Numbered from the stretch's first letter, positions 27,166-36,388 are shown. The stretch is DNA of 64,000 nucleotides from Nitrospirota bacterium (GCA_009773185.1 WPIF01000008.1:62001-126000); one strand, 5' to 3'. Notes: generated from the letters alone by a model not told the origin. Made by a program: numbers and translations.

Positions 27166-27791
27166 TAAGAAGTTATAAGTGGGAAGTAGGAAGTGGGAAA
27201 TTAAAATTTCACTTCTTGCTTCTCACTGTATACTTTTTAGTTTCCTGTGCTGCCATCAATACCGTTCCTGAATCCGCGCAGAATCGCATAATCCCTGAAG
27301 TTCCTTTTTTTGCACAGGAGGCATATCAATGCGGCCCTGCATCCCTCGCCGGGGTAATGAACTACTGGAATGCCGGCATAACCCCTGATGAAATTGCAAA
27401 GGAGATATACAGTAAGCCTGCCGGAGGCACCCTTGACCTTGATATGATTATTTTTCCCCAAAGGAAAGGGATGCTTGCAGAGCAGTACTCAGGAGGAATG
27501 GACGACCTAAGGAAAAATATAGATACAGGCTATCCGCTTGTAGTGCTGGTTGATTACGGTTTTTGGGTCTTGCAGTCAAATCATTTTATGGTTATTATCG
27601 GATATAATGAACGCGGCGTCATAGCAAATTCAGGAAAAGAAAAGGCCGTGTTTATTGCAGAAAAAGATTTTTTAAAAACATGGGAAAGGACAAAATTCTG
27701 GACGCTTTTAATAAAACAGAAGCCAGAAAACAGAAGTCAGTCGGAGCGACCCTCGGCGGAGACCCGCATCGGGAAGTCAGAAGAAAAATGA
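27162..27791 (+). CDS. PA2778-family C39-like cysteine peptidase lipoprotein
   Basis: A 209-residue protein. Residues about 20-30 form a lipoprotein signal (LLLTVYFLVSCAA). The peptidase domain has EAYQCGPASLAGVMNYW with the nucleophile cysteine, and HFMVIIGYNERG with the histidine, as in C39-like peptidases. The first 15 residues come from a short repeat (GGGAAGTAGGAAGTGGGAAA), and the tail SQSERPSAETRIGKSEE also looks repeat-derived. Classical PA2778 proteins carry C-terminal TPRs; here these are in the next gene. It overlaps both neighbours. Confidence 0.82.
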   Translation: MIRSYKWEVGSGKLKFHFLLLTVYFLVSCAAINTVPESAQNRIIPEVPFFAQEAYQCGPASLAGVMNYWNAGITPDEIAKEIYSKPAGGTLDLDMIIFPQRKGMLAEQYSGGMDDLRKNIDTGYPLVVLVDYGFWVLQSNHFMVIIGYNERGVIANSGKEKAVFIAEKDFLKTWERTKFWTLLIKQKPENRSQSERPSAETRIGKSEEK

Positions 27792-28249
27792 AAAATTTGT
27801 ATTATGTATTCTGCATTCTGTATTCTGTATTCTTGGCTTCTTGTTCTTTGCCCCGTATTATCATCCTCGAAGACCCCCTGACTCCCGAGGAACATATAAA
27901 CCTTGGAGTTGCTTACGAGAAAAAAGGAGAGCTTGACAATGCCCTGAAGGAATATAAAGAGGCGTCAGGGAAACTTCCTTCTGCATATCTCTACATCGGC
28001 AATATATATTTTCAGAAGAACGAGTTTAATGAGGCTGAAAGATATTACAGGAAAGCGATAAAAAAAGATTCCAAAAACGCAGACGCGTATAATAACCTTG
28101 CGTGGCTTTATTACACAAAAAAAGAAAATCTTGATGAGGCTGAGTCTCTGGCATTAAAGGCTATTGAGCTTAATCCCTTGAAAAAAGAGACATATCAGGA
28201 TACGCTTGAGAAGACAAGAGTGCTTAAGGGCCAGAAGGCTAAGGATTAA
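27788..28249 (+). CDS. TPR lipoprotein
   Basis: A 153-residue protein with lipobox FLASC and three TPR units (EEHINLGVAYEKKGELDNAL; AYLYIGNIYFQKNEFNEAE; AYNNLAWLYYTKKENLDEAE). Start ATG 27788 overlaps the stop of the PA2778-like gene (ATGA). Its signal sequence (YYVFCILYSVF) is encoded by a short tandem of the type TATTCTG, which looks recently acquired. It may be the detached TPR half of a PA2778-type protein. Confidence 0.82.
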   Translation: MKNLYYVFCILYSVFLASCSLPRIIILEDPLTPEEHINLGVAYEKKGELDNALKEYKEASGKLPSAYLYIGNIYFQKNEFNEAERYYRKAIKKDSKNADAYNNLAWLYYTKKENLDEAESLALKAIELNPLKKETYQDTLEKTRVLKGQKAKD

Positions 28250-28254
28250 TTATT

Positions 28255-28662
28255 ATGCAGGATGAATTTTATATTCCCAAAGATATTTTTGACGAGATGA
28301 TTTCGCATTGCAAAGAGGCATGCCCCAATGAGGCATGCGGCATACTTGCAGGGAAAGAAAACAAAGCCTCAAAGATTTACAAAATGGCCAACATCGAAAA
28401 ATCTCCCGTAAGTTATTTTATGGACTCGAAAGAGCAGTTTAAGGCCATGAAAGACATCAGGGAAAACAATCTGAAGATGCTTGCAATCTTCCATTCCCAT
28501 CCATCCTCGCAGGCTTATCCGTCTGCAAAAGATTTAAACCTTGCATTCTATGAGGACTCCATCTACATTATAGTGAGTCTGATGGAAAAAGAACCGGCAG
28601 CGAAAGGGTTTTTAATAAAGGGAGGGAAGATAAAAGAAGTCGCTATAGCTGTGAAAGAATAA
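28255..28662 (+). CDS. JAMM/MPN metallopeptidase (M67 family)
   Basis: A 135-residue zinc peptidase of the JAMM type. The catalytic glutamate lies in PNEACGILAG, and the metal motif HSHPSSQAYPSAKDL fits HxHx7SxxD. Bacterial members (Mec, HcyD) trim or release sulfur-carrier proteins after sulfur transfer to an amino acid. A carrier gene lies 1.3 kb downstream, and that carrier has extra residues after its GG, which a JAMM protease could remove. Both lie near amino-acid sulfhydrylase-like genes. Confidence 0.9.
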   Translation: MQDEFYIPKDIFDEMISHCKEACPNEACGILAGKENKASKIYKMANIEKSPVSYFMDSKEQFKAMKDIRENNLKMLAIFHSHPSSQAYPSAKDLNLAFYEDSIYIIVSLMEKEPAAKGFLIKGGKIKEVAIAVKE

Positions 28663-28749
28663 AGCCGGCCTGACAAAATTCCTATTTTAATTTTCATCCA
28701 GTTTAGAGTAAAATATTACTCATTTTTCAATTGCAAGAAGGAGGTGTTT

Positions 28750-29988
28750 ATGGGATATGTAAACGGTCTTAAGTGCAGAGAATGCGGCAGGGAATATCCT
28801 GTTGATCCAATATATGTCTGTGAATTCTGCTTCGGGCCACTGGAAGTTGTTTATGATTATAAGAAAATAAAGAAAGTGCTGACCAGAAAGAGTATTAAGG
28901 CAAGGGAAGAGAACCTCTGGCGCTATAAAGAACTTCTGCCTATTGACGGAGAACCGCAGGTAGGCCTTGAATCAGGTTTTACGCCTTTGATAAAGGCAGA
29001 CAACCTTGCAAGGGAACTCGGGGTAAAAGAATTATACATAAAGGACGATACTGTTGCCCATCCGACCCTCTCATTCAAGGACAGGGTTGTTGCAGTTGCT
29101 CTTACAAAGGCAAAGGAATTCGGGTTTGATACAGTTGCATGCGCCTCTACCGGAAACCTTGCCCATTCTGTTTCTGCTCACGGAGCAAAGGCAGGCTTCA
29201 AGAGATTTGTCTTTATACCTGCAACGCTTGAGGCAAGCAAGATAGTCGCGTCATTGGTTTATGAACCTAACCTGGTTGCTGTTGACGGCAATTATGATGA
29301 GGTAAACAGGCTTTGCAGCGAGATAGCAAATAAGTATAAATGGGCCTTTGTGAACATAAACATAAGGCCGTTCTATGCAGAAGGCTCAAAGACGCAGGGC
29401 TTTGAGATTATCGAGCAGTTAGGCTGGAAGGCCCCTGACAATGTGGTCGTGCCCTGTGCAAGCGGCTCATTGCTGACAAAGGTGTGGAAGTCGTTTAAGG
29501 AATTTAAAACCATAGGCATAATAAAGGAATTAAATACAAAGGTCTTTGCTGCCCAGGCTACGGGATGTTCTCCAATAGCAGCTGCAATAAAGACAGGCAC
29601 TGATGTGATAAGGCCTGTAAAGCCGAATACCGTTGCCAAGTCTCTTGCAATCGGTAATCCGGCAGACGGGTTTTATGCCATTCAGGTTGTGAAGGAAACA
29701 GGCGGATATGCCGAGGATGTCTCTGACGAAGAGATTATCGAGGGAATAAAAATGCTTGCCAGGACAGAGGGCATATTTGCAGAGACTGCAGGAGGTGTTA
29801 CGCTTGCATGTACAAAAAAGCTTATTGAGTCCGGCAAGATTAACAACGATGAGACTACTGTGATGTGTATAACAGGAAACGGGCTTAAGACGCAGGAGGC
29901 ATTGAGCGGGCATACAGCGTCGCCGCATTTTATAAAACCAAATCTGGCATCTTTTGAAGAAGTGCTGAAAAAAATAGGAGGTAAATAA
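28750..29988 (+). CDS. thrC: Threonine synthase-like PLP enzyme with N-terminal zinc ribbon
   Basis: A 412-residue fold type II PLP enzyme. The N-terminal CRECGREYP and CEFCFG form a zinc ribbon. The PLP lysine is in HPTLSFKDRVV, and the phosphate-binding loop follows (ACASTGNLAHS). The family includes threonine synthase (O-phosphohomoserine to threonine), but a second thrC lies 0.6 kb downstream, and a sulfur-carrier gene overlaps its end. This copy may therefore act as a carrier-dependent sulfhydrylase. Start ATG 28750 follows AAGGAGG; the upstream GTG 28744 touches that site. Confidence 0.85.
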   Translation: MGYVNGLKCRECGREYPVDPIYVCEFCFGPLEVVYDYKKIKKVLTRKSIKAREENLWRYKELLPIDGEPQVGLESGFTPLIKADNLARELGVKELYIKDDTVAHPTLSFKDRVVAVALTKAKEFGFDTVACASTGNLAHSVSAHGAKAGFKRFVFIPATLEASKIVASLVYEPNLVAVDGNYDEVNRLCSEIANKYKWAFVNINIRPFYAEGSKTQGFEIIEQLGWKAPDNVVVPCASGSLLTKVWKSFKEFKTIGIIKELNTKVFAAQATGCSPIAAAIKTGTDVIRPVKPNTVAKSLAIGNPADGFYAIQVVKETGGYAEDVSDEEIIEGIKMLARTEGIFAETAGGVTLACTKKLIESGKINNDETTVMCITGNGLKTQEALSGHTASPHFIKPNLASFEEVLKKIGGK

Positions 29989-30272
29989 TGGCAGTAAAAG
30001 TCAGAATTCCGACACCGCTTCAGAGGTTAACGCAGGGCAAGGAAGAGGTGGATGGCGTGTCAGGCACAATAATGAATCTTGTTGCCGACCTTGACAAGAG
30101 ATTTCCCGGCATAGCCGAGAGAATATCAGACGGGGGCAAGATAAGGAGATTCGTTAATATCTATGTTAATGAAGAGGACATAAGGTTTCTGAAGGCAGAG
30201 GACACAACAGTTAAGGACGGAGATGAAGTTTCCATCGTCCCTGCTATTGCAGGAGGAGAGAAAGCGTTATAG
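29988..30272 (+). CDS. MoaD/ThiS-like sulfur-carrier protein
   Basis: A 94-residue ubiquitin-like protein: VKVRIPTPLQRLTQGKEEVD at the start and DGDEVSIVPAIAGGEKAL at the end. The diglycine that would be thiocarboxylated is not terminal but followed by EKAL. Those codons and the stop fall at the start of a short repeat (GCGTTATAGCGTTATAG). Maturation by the nearby JAMM protease is a plausible need. Its ATG overlaps the last base of the preceding thrC-like stop. Confidence 0.88.
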   Translation: MAVKVRIPTPLQRLTQGKEEVDGVSGTIMNLVADLDKRFPGIAERISDGGKIRRFVNIYVNEEDIRFLKAEDTTVKDGDEVSIVPAIAGGEKAL

Positions 30273-30300
30273 CGTTATAGACGCAATAACGTATTTTATG
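30262..30300. repeat. Short repeat GCGTTATAGCGTTATAG
   Basis: A tandem of GCGTTATA with a partner stretch (ACGCAATAACG), straddling the stop codon of the carrier gene. Related pieces occur at 30549-30575 and 30593-30630 around the NIL gene. A low-complexity intergenic repeat. Confidence 0.5.
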
Positions 30301-30311
30301 AAGGAGGACTT

Positions 30312-30548
30312 ATGAAGAAGCGCATAAAATTGACCTTTCCACAGCGTCTTATCAAAGAGCCTGTTATATTTACAATGGCCAGGGAACACAATGTGATGCC
30401 TAATATCAGGCGGGCCAGGGTTACAGAGACAGTCGGAGAGATGGTTCTTGAGCTTGAGGGGACAGAAGAAAATCTTGAAAAAGGCATAAAATTCCTGAGA
30501 GAGCAGGGTGTAGATGTGGAACTTGTGGAAGGAGACATCATAGAGTAA
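30312..30548 (+). CDS. NIL-domain protein
   Basis: A 78-residue protein matching the NIL domain (LTFPQRLIKEPVIFTMAREH, NIRRARVTETVGEMVLELEG, GIKFLREQGVDVELVE). NIL domains occur at the C terminus of methionine importers and in small proteins linked to homocysteine or sulfur metabolism in anaerobes. Placement right after the sulfur carrier supports a sulfur amino-acid role. A good Shine-Dalgarno (GAAGGAGG) precedes the ATG. Confidence 0.88.
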   Translation: MKKRIKLTFPQRLIKEPVIFTMAREHNVMPNIRRARVTETVGEMVLELEGTEENLEKGIKFLREQGVDVELVEGDIIE

Positions 30549-30634
30549 AGTGTTATTGAGTTATGGCGTTTTGAGTTTATAAAAGAATATTTTGCGCTAT
30601 AACACTGAATACCCAACACTATAACAGAGGATTT

Positions 30635-31723
30635 ATGACGATTGAAATTGATAAAAGTTCAAAAAAAATATGGAAGGGAATAATAGAAGAATACAGGGAG
30701 TTTCTTCCGGTTGGAAATGAAACTCCGGTTGTAACACTGAATGAGGGGAATACTCCACTTATAAAGGCAGTGAACCTGAAAAAACATGGCCTTGACCTTG
30801 AGATTTATTTCAAGTTCGAGGGCGCCAACCCGACAGGCTCATTCAAAGACAGGGGCATGACGCTTGCCTTATCAAAGGCTGTTGAGGCCGGGTCAAAGGC
30901 AGTAATATGTGCATCAACCGGAAATACATCTGCCTCTGCCGCAGCTTATGCAGCAAGGGCCAATATAAAGGCAATAGTTCTTATTCCGCAGGGAAAGATT
31001 GCCCTTGGCAAACTGGCCCAGGCTCTGGTGCACGGAGCATATGTGCTTCAGGTAGAGGGCAATTTTGACGAAGCGCTTAACATAGTCAAAATACTTGTTG
31101 AAAAACATCCGATAACGCTTGTTAACTCAATTAATCCTTTCAGGCTGGAAGGCCAGAAATCAGCTGCCTTTGAGGTATGTGACCAGCTTGGCTTTACACC
31201 GAAATATCATGCGCTGCCAGTTGGCAATGCAGGTAATGTTACTGCTTACTGGAAGGGCTACAAGGAATATCACAAAAAAGGCAGGTCTGCATCTCTGCCT
31301 GTTATGCTGGGTTTTCAGGCAGCAGGCGCTGCGCCGATTGTTCTGGGCCATAGGGTAGAAAAGCCTGAGACAATAGCCACTGCAATAAGAATCGGCAACC
31401 CTGCAAGCTGGAAAGGCGCATTAGCTGCAAGGGATGAATCAGGCGGAAGGATAGAGGCTGTAACAGACGAGGAGATACTGAAGGCCTACAGCCTTATTGC
31501 ATCAACAGAAGGGATATTCTGTGAACCCGCATCTGCCGCGTCTCTGGCAGGTGTGATAAAGTTAAATAAAGAGGGTTATTTCAATGCAGGAGACACTGTA
31601 GTTTGCACCTTGACAGGCCACGGGCTTAAGGACCCTGATACAGTGTTCAGGGCTTCAAAAGAACCAATAAAGGTTAAAGCGGATACAGGCGAAGTAGAGA
31701 AGGCATTGGAAGGGATTATCTAA
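30635..31723 (+). CDS. thrC: Threonine synthase
   Basis: A 362-residue PLP enzyme without the zinc ribbon of its upstream paralogue. Motifs: [15 protein letters not shown], the PLP lysine in [32 protein letters not shown], and the phosphate loop [16 protein letters not shown]. This form matches canonical short threonine synthases converting O-phospho-L-homoserine to threonine. It lies upstream of apgM and lysC, which is consistent with aspartate-family synthesis. Confidence 0.93.
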   Translation: MTIEIDKSSKKIWKGIIEEYREFLPVGNETPVVTLNEGNTPLIKAVNLKKHGLDLEIYFKFEGANPTGSFKDRGMTLALSKAVEAGSKAVICASTGNTSASAAAYAARANIKAIVLIPQGKIALGKLAQALVHGAYVLQVEGNFDEALNIVKILVEKHPITLVNSINPFRLEGQKSAAFEVCDQLGFTPKYHALPVGNAGNVTAYWKGYKEYHKKGRSASLPVMLGFQAAGAAPIVLGHRVEKPETIATAIRIGNPASWKGALAARDESGGRIEAVTDEEILKAYSLIASTEGIFCEPASAASLAGVIKLNKEGYFNAGDTVVCTLTGHGLKDPDTVFRASKEPIKVKADTGEVEKALEGII

Positions 31724-31726
31724 TCA

Positions 31727-31762
31727 GGATGCAGGATACAGGATACAGGATGCAGGCTTTGA
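31727..31762. repeat. Tandem repeat of CAGGATRCAGGATACAGG type
   Basis: About four units of an 8-7 base motif (CAGGATGC / AGGATACA) between thrC and apgM, followed by ATCATGTATCATGAATCGTG. Low-complexity spacer sequence; no coding role seen. Confidence 0.6.
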
Positions 31763-31814
31763 TCATGTATCATGAATCGTGCATCATTTATCGAGTGAAA
31801 TAAAAGAAGGATTA

Positions 31815-33032
31815 TTGAAATACATAGTTATCATAGGCGACGGAATGGCTGACAGGCCAATAAAAGAACTGGGGGGGAAGACCCCTTTGCAGGCAGCATT
31901 CACGCCTAACATGGATAAGCTTGCCGGCGAGGGAATTATCGGCAGGGTCCGGACAGTGCCGGAAGGCCTTCATCCAGGCTCTGATGTTGCCAATTTGAGC
32001 ATACTCGGGTATGACCCGCGGAAGTTTTATACCGGCAGGGCGCCGCTGGAAGCAGCAAGTATAGGGATTGCTCTTAAGGATAATGATGTTGCTTTCAGGT
32101 GCAACCTTGTTACTCTCAAATTCAATAAGGACAAGACACAGGCAGTTATGTATGACTACAGCGGAGGCCATATTTCAACAGAAGAGGCCGGCCTGCTTAT
32201 AAAAGATATAGACAGGGACCTCAGCACTGAAAAGATAAAATTTTACAGAGGAGTGAGTTACAGGCACCTGATGGTATGGTCGGGCGGCGAGTCAGAAATA
32301 GAATGCGCTCCTCCCCATGACATATTGGGGAAAGATATAGCTGATTACCTGCCTGTCGGCGCAGGAGAAGAAACCATCAGGGAGCTGATGATAAATTCTG
32401 TTGATATTCTTGAAAGCCACGAGGTAAACAGGGAGCGGAGAGGCAAAGGCAAGAACTCTGCAAACAGCATCTGGCTCTGGGGACAGGGCAAGAAACCAAG
32501 ATTGTCAAAGTTCAGGGAAAGATATTCCATTGACGGCGCTCTGGTTTCAGCAGTTGACCTTACAAAAGGGCTTGGCATTTATGCGGGCTTTGAAATACTG
32601 CAGGTTCCCGGCATTACAGGCTGGCTTGACACCAATTATGTTGGTAAGGCAGAGGCAGCATTGAAAGCGCTTGAAAAAGTTGATTTTGTTTATATACATG
32701 TAGAGGCGCCTGATGAAGCAGGGCACTCCGGAAATTATAAGGATAAGATTAAGGCAATAGAGGATTTTGACGCTCTGGTTGTCGGCACTGTTATGAAAGG
32801 GATGGAGAAATTTAAAGAATACAGAATTTTACTTATGCCTGACCATGCAACACCGATAGAGCTAAGGACACATACTGCTGAGCCTGTGCCTTTTGTTATT
32901 TTCGACAGCAGATACAAAAAGAAGTATGAAGGCATTAGTTATGACGAATCCATTACAAAGAGAAAAAATATAGTTGTGATTGAAGAAGGGTATAAGCTTA
33001 TGGATTATTTTATCAAGGGGGTTCAGAAGTAA
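31815..33032 (+). CDS. apgM: Cofactor-independent phosphoglycerate mutase (ApgM type)
   Basis: A 405-residue metalloenzyme of the alkaline phosphatase superfamily. It starts [20 protein letters not shown], then [15 protein letters not shown] with the phosphate-accepting serine region, [13 protein letters not shown], and [19 protein letters not shown] at the metal site. It interconverts 3- and 2-phosphoglycerate; some members act as phosphoserine or homoserine-phosphate mutases, which its amino-acid context allows. Start TTG 31815 follows AGAAGGA and matches the family N terminus better than GTG 31779. Confidence 0.92.
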   Translation: MKYIVIIGDGMADRPIKELGGKTPLQAAFTPNMDKLAGEGIIGRVRTVPEGLHPGSDVANLSILGYDPRKFYTGRAPLEAASIGIALKDNDVAFRCNLVTLKFNKDKTQAVMYDYSGGHISTEEAGLLIKDIDRDLSTEKIKFYRGVSYRHLMVWSGGESEIECAPPHDILGKDIADYLPVGAGEETIRELMINSVDILESHEVNRERRGKGKNSANSIWLWGQGKKPRLSKFRERYSIDGALVSAVDLTKGLGIYAGFEILQVPGITGWLDTNYVGKAEAALKALEKVDFVYIHVEAPDEAGHSGNYKDKIKAIEDFDALVVGTVMKGMEKFKEYRILLMPDHATPIELRTHTAEPVPFVIFDSRYKKKYEGISYDESITKRKNIVVIEEGYKLMDYFIKGVQK

Positions 33033-34255
33033 TGCTCATAGTCCAGAAATACGGAGGCACATCTGTTGCCAATGTTGAAAGGATAAAGAATGTCGCAGCT
33101 CGTGTTGCAAGGACCGCAAAAGAAGGGCACAGGGTTGTGGTTGTTGTCTCTGCAATGTCAGGCGAGACAGACAAGCTGATAAACCTTGCGCATCAGGCAT
33201 CGTTAAACCCCAATGAAAGGGAGATGGACATGCTCCTTTCTTCAGGCGAAAGAGTCACCAGCGCTCTCACAGCAATGGCTATCGAAGACCTTGGATGCAA
33301 GGCCATGGCGCTTACAGGAAGGCAGATGGGGATAATAACGGATGATGTCCATACAAAGGCAAGGATAGCAAAAATTACAGGCGACAGGGCAAAAAAGGCC
33401 CTTGATGACGGTTATATTATCGTTGTTGCAGGTTTTCAGGGCATTACAGAAAATCAGGATGTCACAACGCTCGGCAGGGGAGGCTCTGACCTTTCAGCAG
33501 TTGCGATTGCAGCAGCCCTTAATGCAGACCTCTGCGAGATTTATACTGACGTTGACGGTGTTTATACAACTGACCCTAATATAGTTCCTGAGGCCAGGAA
33601 GCTTAAAAAGATCTCCTATGAAGAGATGCTTGAGCTTGCAAGCCTTGGCGCAAAGGTATTGCAGACAAGGTCTGTTGAATTTGCCATGAAATATAATGTC
33701 CCGACTGTTGTGCGGTCAAGCTTTAATGATAATCCGGGAACACTTGTTGTCAAGGAGGATAAGGACATGGAAAATGTCGTTGTATCAGGAGTTGCCTATG
33801 ATAAAAACCAGGTGAAGCTTACTCTTCTGTCTGTCCCTGATAAGCCGGGGATTGCAGCAAAGATATTCAATGCAATTGCAAATGCAAATGTTGTTGTTGA
33901 CATGATTGTCCAGAACGTAAGCAGCGACGGCAAGGCAGCAGACATATCATTCACAGTGCCGAAGACAGACAGCAAAAAGGCGCTGAAGATTACAGAGGAA
34001 ATTGCAAAGGAGCTTGGCGCAAAGAGCGTTGCCTTAAGAGACGATATTGCAAAGATATCTATTGTAGGCGTAGGCATGAGGACCCATTCAGGAGTTGCGG
34101 CAAAGATGTTCGAGACACTTTCAAGGCATGGAGTCAACATATTGATGATAAGCACATCAGAGATAAAAGTCTCGTGCGTGATTGATTCAAAATATACAGA
34201 GCTTGCAGTCAGGGTCCTGCATGATGTATTCGGACTGGAGGAGGCAAGGGCATAA
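33032..34255 (+). CDS. lysC: Aspartokinase
   Basis: A 407-residue enzyme phosphorylating aspartate, the first step to lysine, threonine and methionine. Motifs: the N-terminal [44 protein letters not shown], and [14 protein letters not shown]. Two ACT domains follow (about residues 270-400), for allosteric control by lysine or threonine. Overlaps apgM and cysM by one base each, a tightly coupled operon. Confidence 0.96.
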   Translation: MLIVQKYGGTSVANVERIKNVAARVARTAKEGHRVVVVVSAMSGETDKLINLAHQASLNPNEREMDMLLSSGERVTSALTAMAIEDLGCKAMALTGRQMGIITDDVHTKARIAKITGDRAKKALDDGYIIVVAGFQGITENQDVTTLGRGGSDLSAVAIAAALNADLCEIYTDVDGVYTTDPNIVPEARKLKKISYEEMLELASLGAKVLQTRSVEFAMKYNVPTVVRSSFNDNPGTLVVKEDKDMENVVVSGVAYDKNQVKLTLLSVPDKPGIAAKIFNAIANANVVVDMIVQNVSSDGKAADISFTVPKTDSKKALKITEEIAKELGAKSVALRDDIAKISIVGVGMRTHSGVAAKMFETLSRHGVNILMISTSEIKVSCVIDSKYTELAVRVLHDVFGLEEARA

Positions 34256-35163
34256 TGAGCATTCTTGACTGCATAGGCAATACCCCTTTAGCAAGGCTCG
34301 ACAAGATTAATCCGAACCCCAAAGTAAAAATACTGGCCAAGCTCGAAGGAAACAATCCCGGCGGTTCCGTAAAAGACAGGATTGCTTATTATATGGTTCA
34401 GGAAGCTGAAAAATCAGGCAGGCTCAAAAATGGCGCAACCATACTTGAGGCTACTTCCGGCAATACAGGGATCGGCCTTGCAATGGTCGGCACTGCAAAG
34501 GGTTATAAAGTTAAACTCGTTATGCCTGAGTGTGTGAGCATGGAAAGAAGAAAAGTCCTTGAGGCATTCGGAGCAGAGCTTGTCTTAAGCCCGGGGAATC
34601 AGGGGACAGACGGCGCAATAAGGCTTTGCCATAAGATATATGATGAAGACAATAGCGGATATTTCATGCCGAACCAGTTTGACAACGAGGCAAACATAAA
34701 GGCCCATTATGAGACAACAGGCAGAGAGATTTACGAGCAGACAAAAGGCGAAGTCAGTGTCTTTATTGCAGGAATGGGCACGACAGGCACCTTGATGGGT
34801 GCAGGCAGGAGGCTCAAGGAATATAACAGCAATATAAAGATTATAGGCATCGAGCCTTACCTGGGCCACAGGATACAGGGGCTTAAGAACATGAAGGAAT
34901 CCATAGTGCCGAAGATATTCAATCCCTCAGCCCTTGATGAAAAGGTGAATGTGAATGATGATGATGCCTTCAACACAACAAGGCTTCTGGCTATGGAAGA
35001 AGGGCTTTTTGTGGGCATGTCCAGCGGCGCTGCAATGTGGGCTGCGATTAAGCAGGCTAAAGAGATGAAGGAAGGGACGATTGTTGTTATTCTGCCTGAC
35101 AGGGGAGACCGCTATCTGAGCACCGCCTTATTCACCTCTGTTTGCGCCAAATGCCCGCCGTAG
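34255..35163 (+). CDS. cysM: Cysteine synthase (CysM-like)
   Basis: A 302-residue fold type II PLP enzyme. Motifs: CIGNTPLARLDKI, the PLP lysine in NNPGGSVKDRIAYYM, EATSGNTGIGLAMVG, and VFIAGMGTTGTLMGAGRRL. The C-terminal part (LPDRGDRYLSTALFTSVCA) resembles CysM forms, which can accept alternative sulfur donors such as thiosulfate or a thiocarboxylated carrier. It forms cysteine from O-acetyl- or O-phosphoserine. Last gene of the sulfur amino-acid operon. Confidence 0.93.
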   Translation: MSILDCIGNTPLARLDKINPNPKVKILAKLEGNNPGGSVKDRIAYYMVQEAEKSGRLKNGATILEATSGNTGIGLAMVGTAKGYKVKLVMPECVSMERRKVLEAFGAELVLSPGNQGTDGAIRLCHKIYDEDNSGYFMPNQFDNEANIKAHYETTGREIYEQTKGEVSVFIAGMGTTGTLMGAGRRLKEYNSNIKIIGIEPYLGHRIQGLKNMKESIVPKIFNPSALDEKVNVNDDDAFNTTRLLAMEEGLFVGMSSGAAMWAAIKQAKEMKEGTIVVILPDRGDRYLSTALFTSVCAKCPP

Positions 35164-35260
35164 AGGGATTTAGGGAATAGGGGAGAGGGCGATATAGTTT
35201 TTTCTGTAGGATAATATGGAAAATGTCCCTATGTTTTTGTTTTAACTCCTATGTTTTAAC

Positions 35261-35950
35261 TTATTGCAGGTATTTATCCGTAAAAGATGCAGCAGATGTC
35301 AGTAAATCATTTAATTTTTTAGCCAACCACTTTCTTCTCGTGCTAGTGGTATTTATATCGATAACGATGCCTTTTTCCCATAATGTCTGGTTGTGCTTAT
35401 CACCGCCAAGGTAATAGTGGCGATTAGGAAGAATGCGGTGTACTAAGATATTTCTAATCTCATTCCACTCTGTAAACTCTGGTGTGTTGATCACTTGCTG
35501 AAGAATATTTGCGATATCTTCATGTTTGAAGGATGATTGAAATTTTTCTGCCGTACGAATAGGTTTTACTTTTTGAAAGTCGGTTGCTGTTGTAAATGGG
35601 AAATCTACGTTTTTTATCATAGAAGCAATCGCAAAAATTCCATAGTAGAAGGATTCTATTGCAGCGAGTCCTGTTATAAAAAAGCCAAACAATTCTCTTT
35701 CTTGCAAATAAACATTGGCGTGAGAAGGATCAGCACTCCCTTGTCGGACATATTGGGTATAATTCAAATCATGTTCAGTACAAGAAAGAAAGCGATATGC
35801 GACTGCATTCCAAGCTCCTGCACATTGTTTCCACAACATAAGGTTAGAATCTTTTCTTTGAGAATAACGAGAATGTATGATTTCATAGGGAGCGACAGGG
35901 AAATCATCTGGCATTGGAAGTAATAATGAAGAAATGATTTGTTTAGACAT
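35261..35950 (-). CDS. Hypothetical HEPN-like protein
   Basis: A 229-residue, mostly helical protein of unknown family. Near residue 165, EWNEIRNILVHRILP fits the R-x4-H motif of HEPN-type RNases (R, then H five on). An earlier segment (ELFGFFITGLAAIESFYYGIF) is hydrophobic but fits a buried helix. It faces the cysM operon tail to tail and has its own island-type promoter at 35991-36019. A stress or defence role is inferred. Confidence 0.6.
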   Translation of the reverse strand: MSKQIISSLLLPMPDDFPVAPYEIIHSRYSQRKDSNLMLWKQCAGAWNAVAYRFLSCTEHDLNYTQYVRQGSADPSHANVYLQERELFGFFITGLAAIESFYYGIFAIASMIKNVDFPFTTATDFQKVKPIRTAEKFQSSFKHEDIANILQQVINTPEFTEWNEIRNILVHRILPNRHYYLGGDKHNQTLWEKGIVIDINTTSTRRKWLAKKLNDLLTSAASFTDKYLQ

Positions 35951-35990
35951 TTAATTTTTTCCGATTCATATACGTATTGCTTTCTCGCCT

Positions 35991-36019
35991 ACTATAATCA
36001 AACCCCTCATCCCTGTCAA
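35991..36019 (-). promoter_or_regulatory. Island promoter P1
   Basis: On the minus strand TTGACA (36014-36019), 17 bases, TATAGT (35991-35996), within the conserved context GTTTGATTATAGTAGGCG. It drives the HEPN-like gene with a leader of about 35 bases. Confidence 0.75.
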
Positions 36020-36067
36020 TGGGATTTTAAAAATCCTTCTATAAAGCTCGCTATAATGCAACGCTTT

Positions 36068-36112
36068 TGGCGGAAAAGACGCCCATCATATTTCGATGTG
36101 TCTTTTCCGCCA
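36068..36112 (-). terminator. Hairpin downstream of the P2 operon
   Basis: A perfect 13-bp inverted repeat (TGGCGGAAAAGAC at 36068-36080, complement at 36100-36112) lies about 50 bases past the stop of the 68-residue ORF. No T run follows on the minus strand, so it may stabilise a 3' end rather than terminate. Confidence 0.45.
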
Positions 36113-36163
36113 GCTTATCTGCTGGAACAGCACTTAAAAATATATAAGCCTATCCAGATGTTG

Positions 36164-36370
36164 TTACTCCTTATCGTGAGTATCATCAGATGGAACACCG
36201 GAACCACCTGTGGGAGGAACCTCATCATCTAAAGTTCCATGCGTTGGAATATTTCCAAAGGTATTTAAATCATTAGGTAGAGGTTTATAGCCCTTTTTTT
36301 TAGCAATAGGCTGATTTCCTTCAAGGCACATAGAAGAATTTTTCTTTATTTGTTTCTTATCCTCTGGCAT
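36164..36370 (-). CDS. Small hydrophilic protein of 68 residues
   Basis: A disordered-looking small protein: a lysine-rich start (MPEDKKQIKKNSSMC), a middle GYKPLPNDLNTFGNIPTHGT and an acidic, Gly/Pro-rich tail (VPPTGGSGVPSDDTHDKE). A strong Shine-Dalgarno (AGGAGG) precedes the ATG, which argues that it is real. It lies 18 bases after the DUF6338-like gene and shares its promoter P2. No family recognised. Confidence 0.55.
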   Translation of the reverse strand: MPEDKKQIKKNSSMCLEGNQPIAKKKGYKPLPNDLNTFGNIPTHGTLDDEVPPTGGSGVPSDDTHDKE

Positions 36371-36388
36371 TGTGATCCTCCTATCAAT

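Noticed and set aside
30635-31723. The second thrC as a pseudogene duplicate of the first
   Set aside because: It lacks the zinc ribbon but all PLP and phosphate-binding motifs are intact, so it is a full enzyme of a different subfamily.
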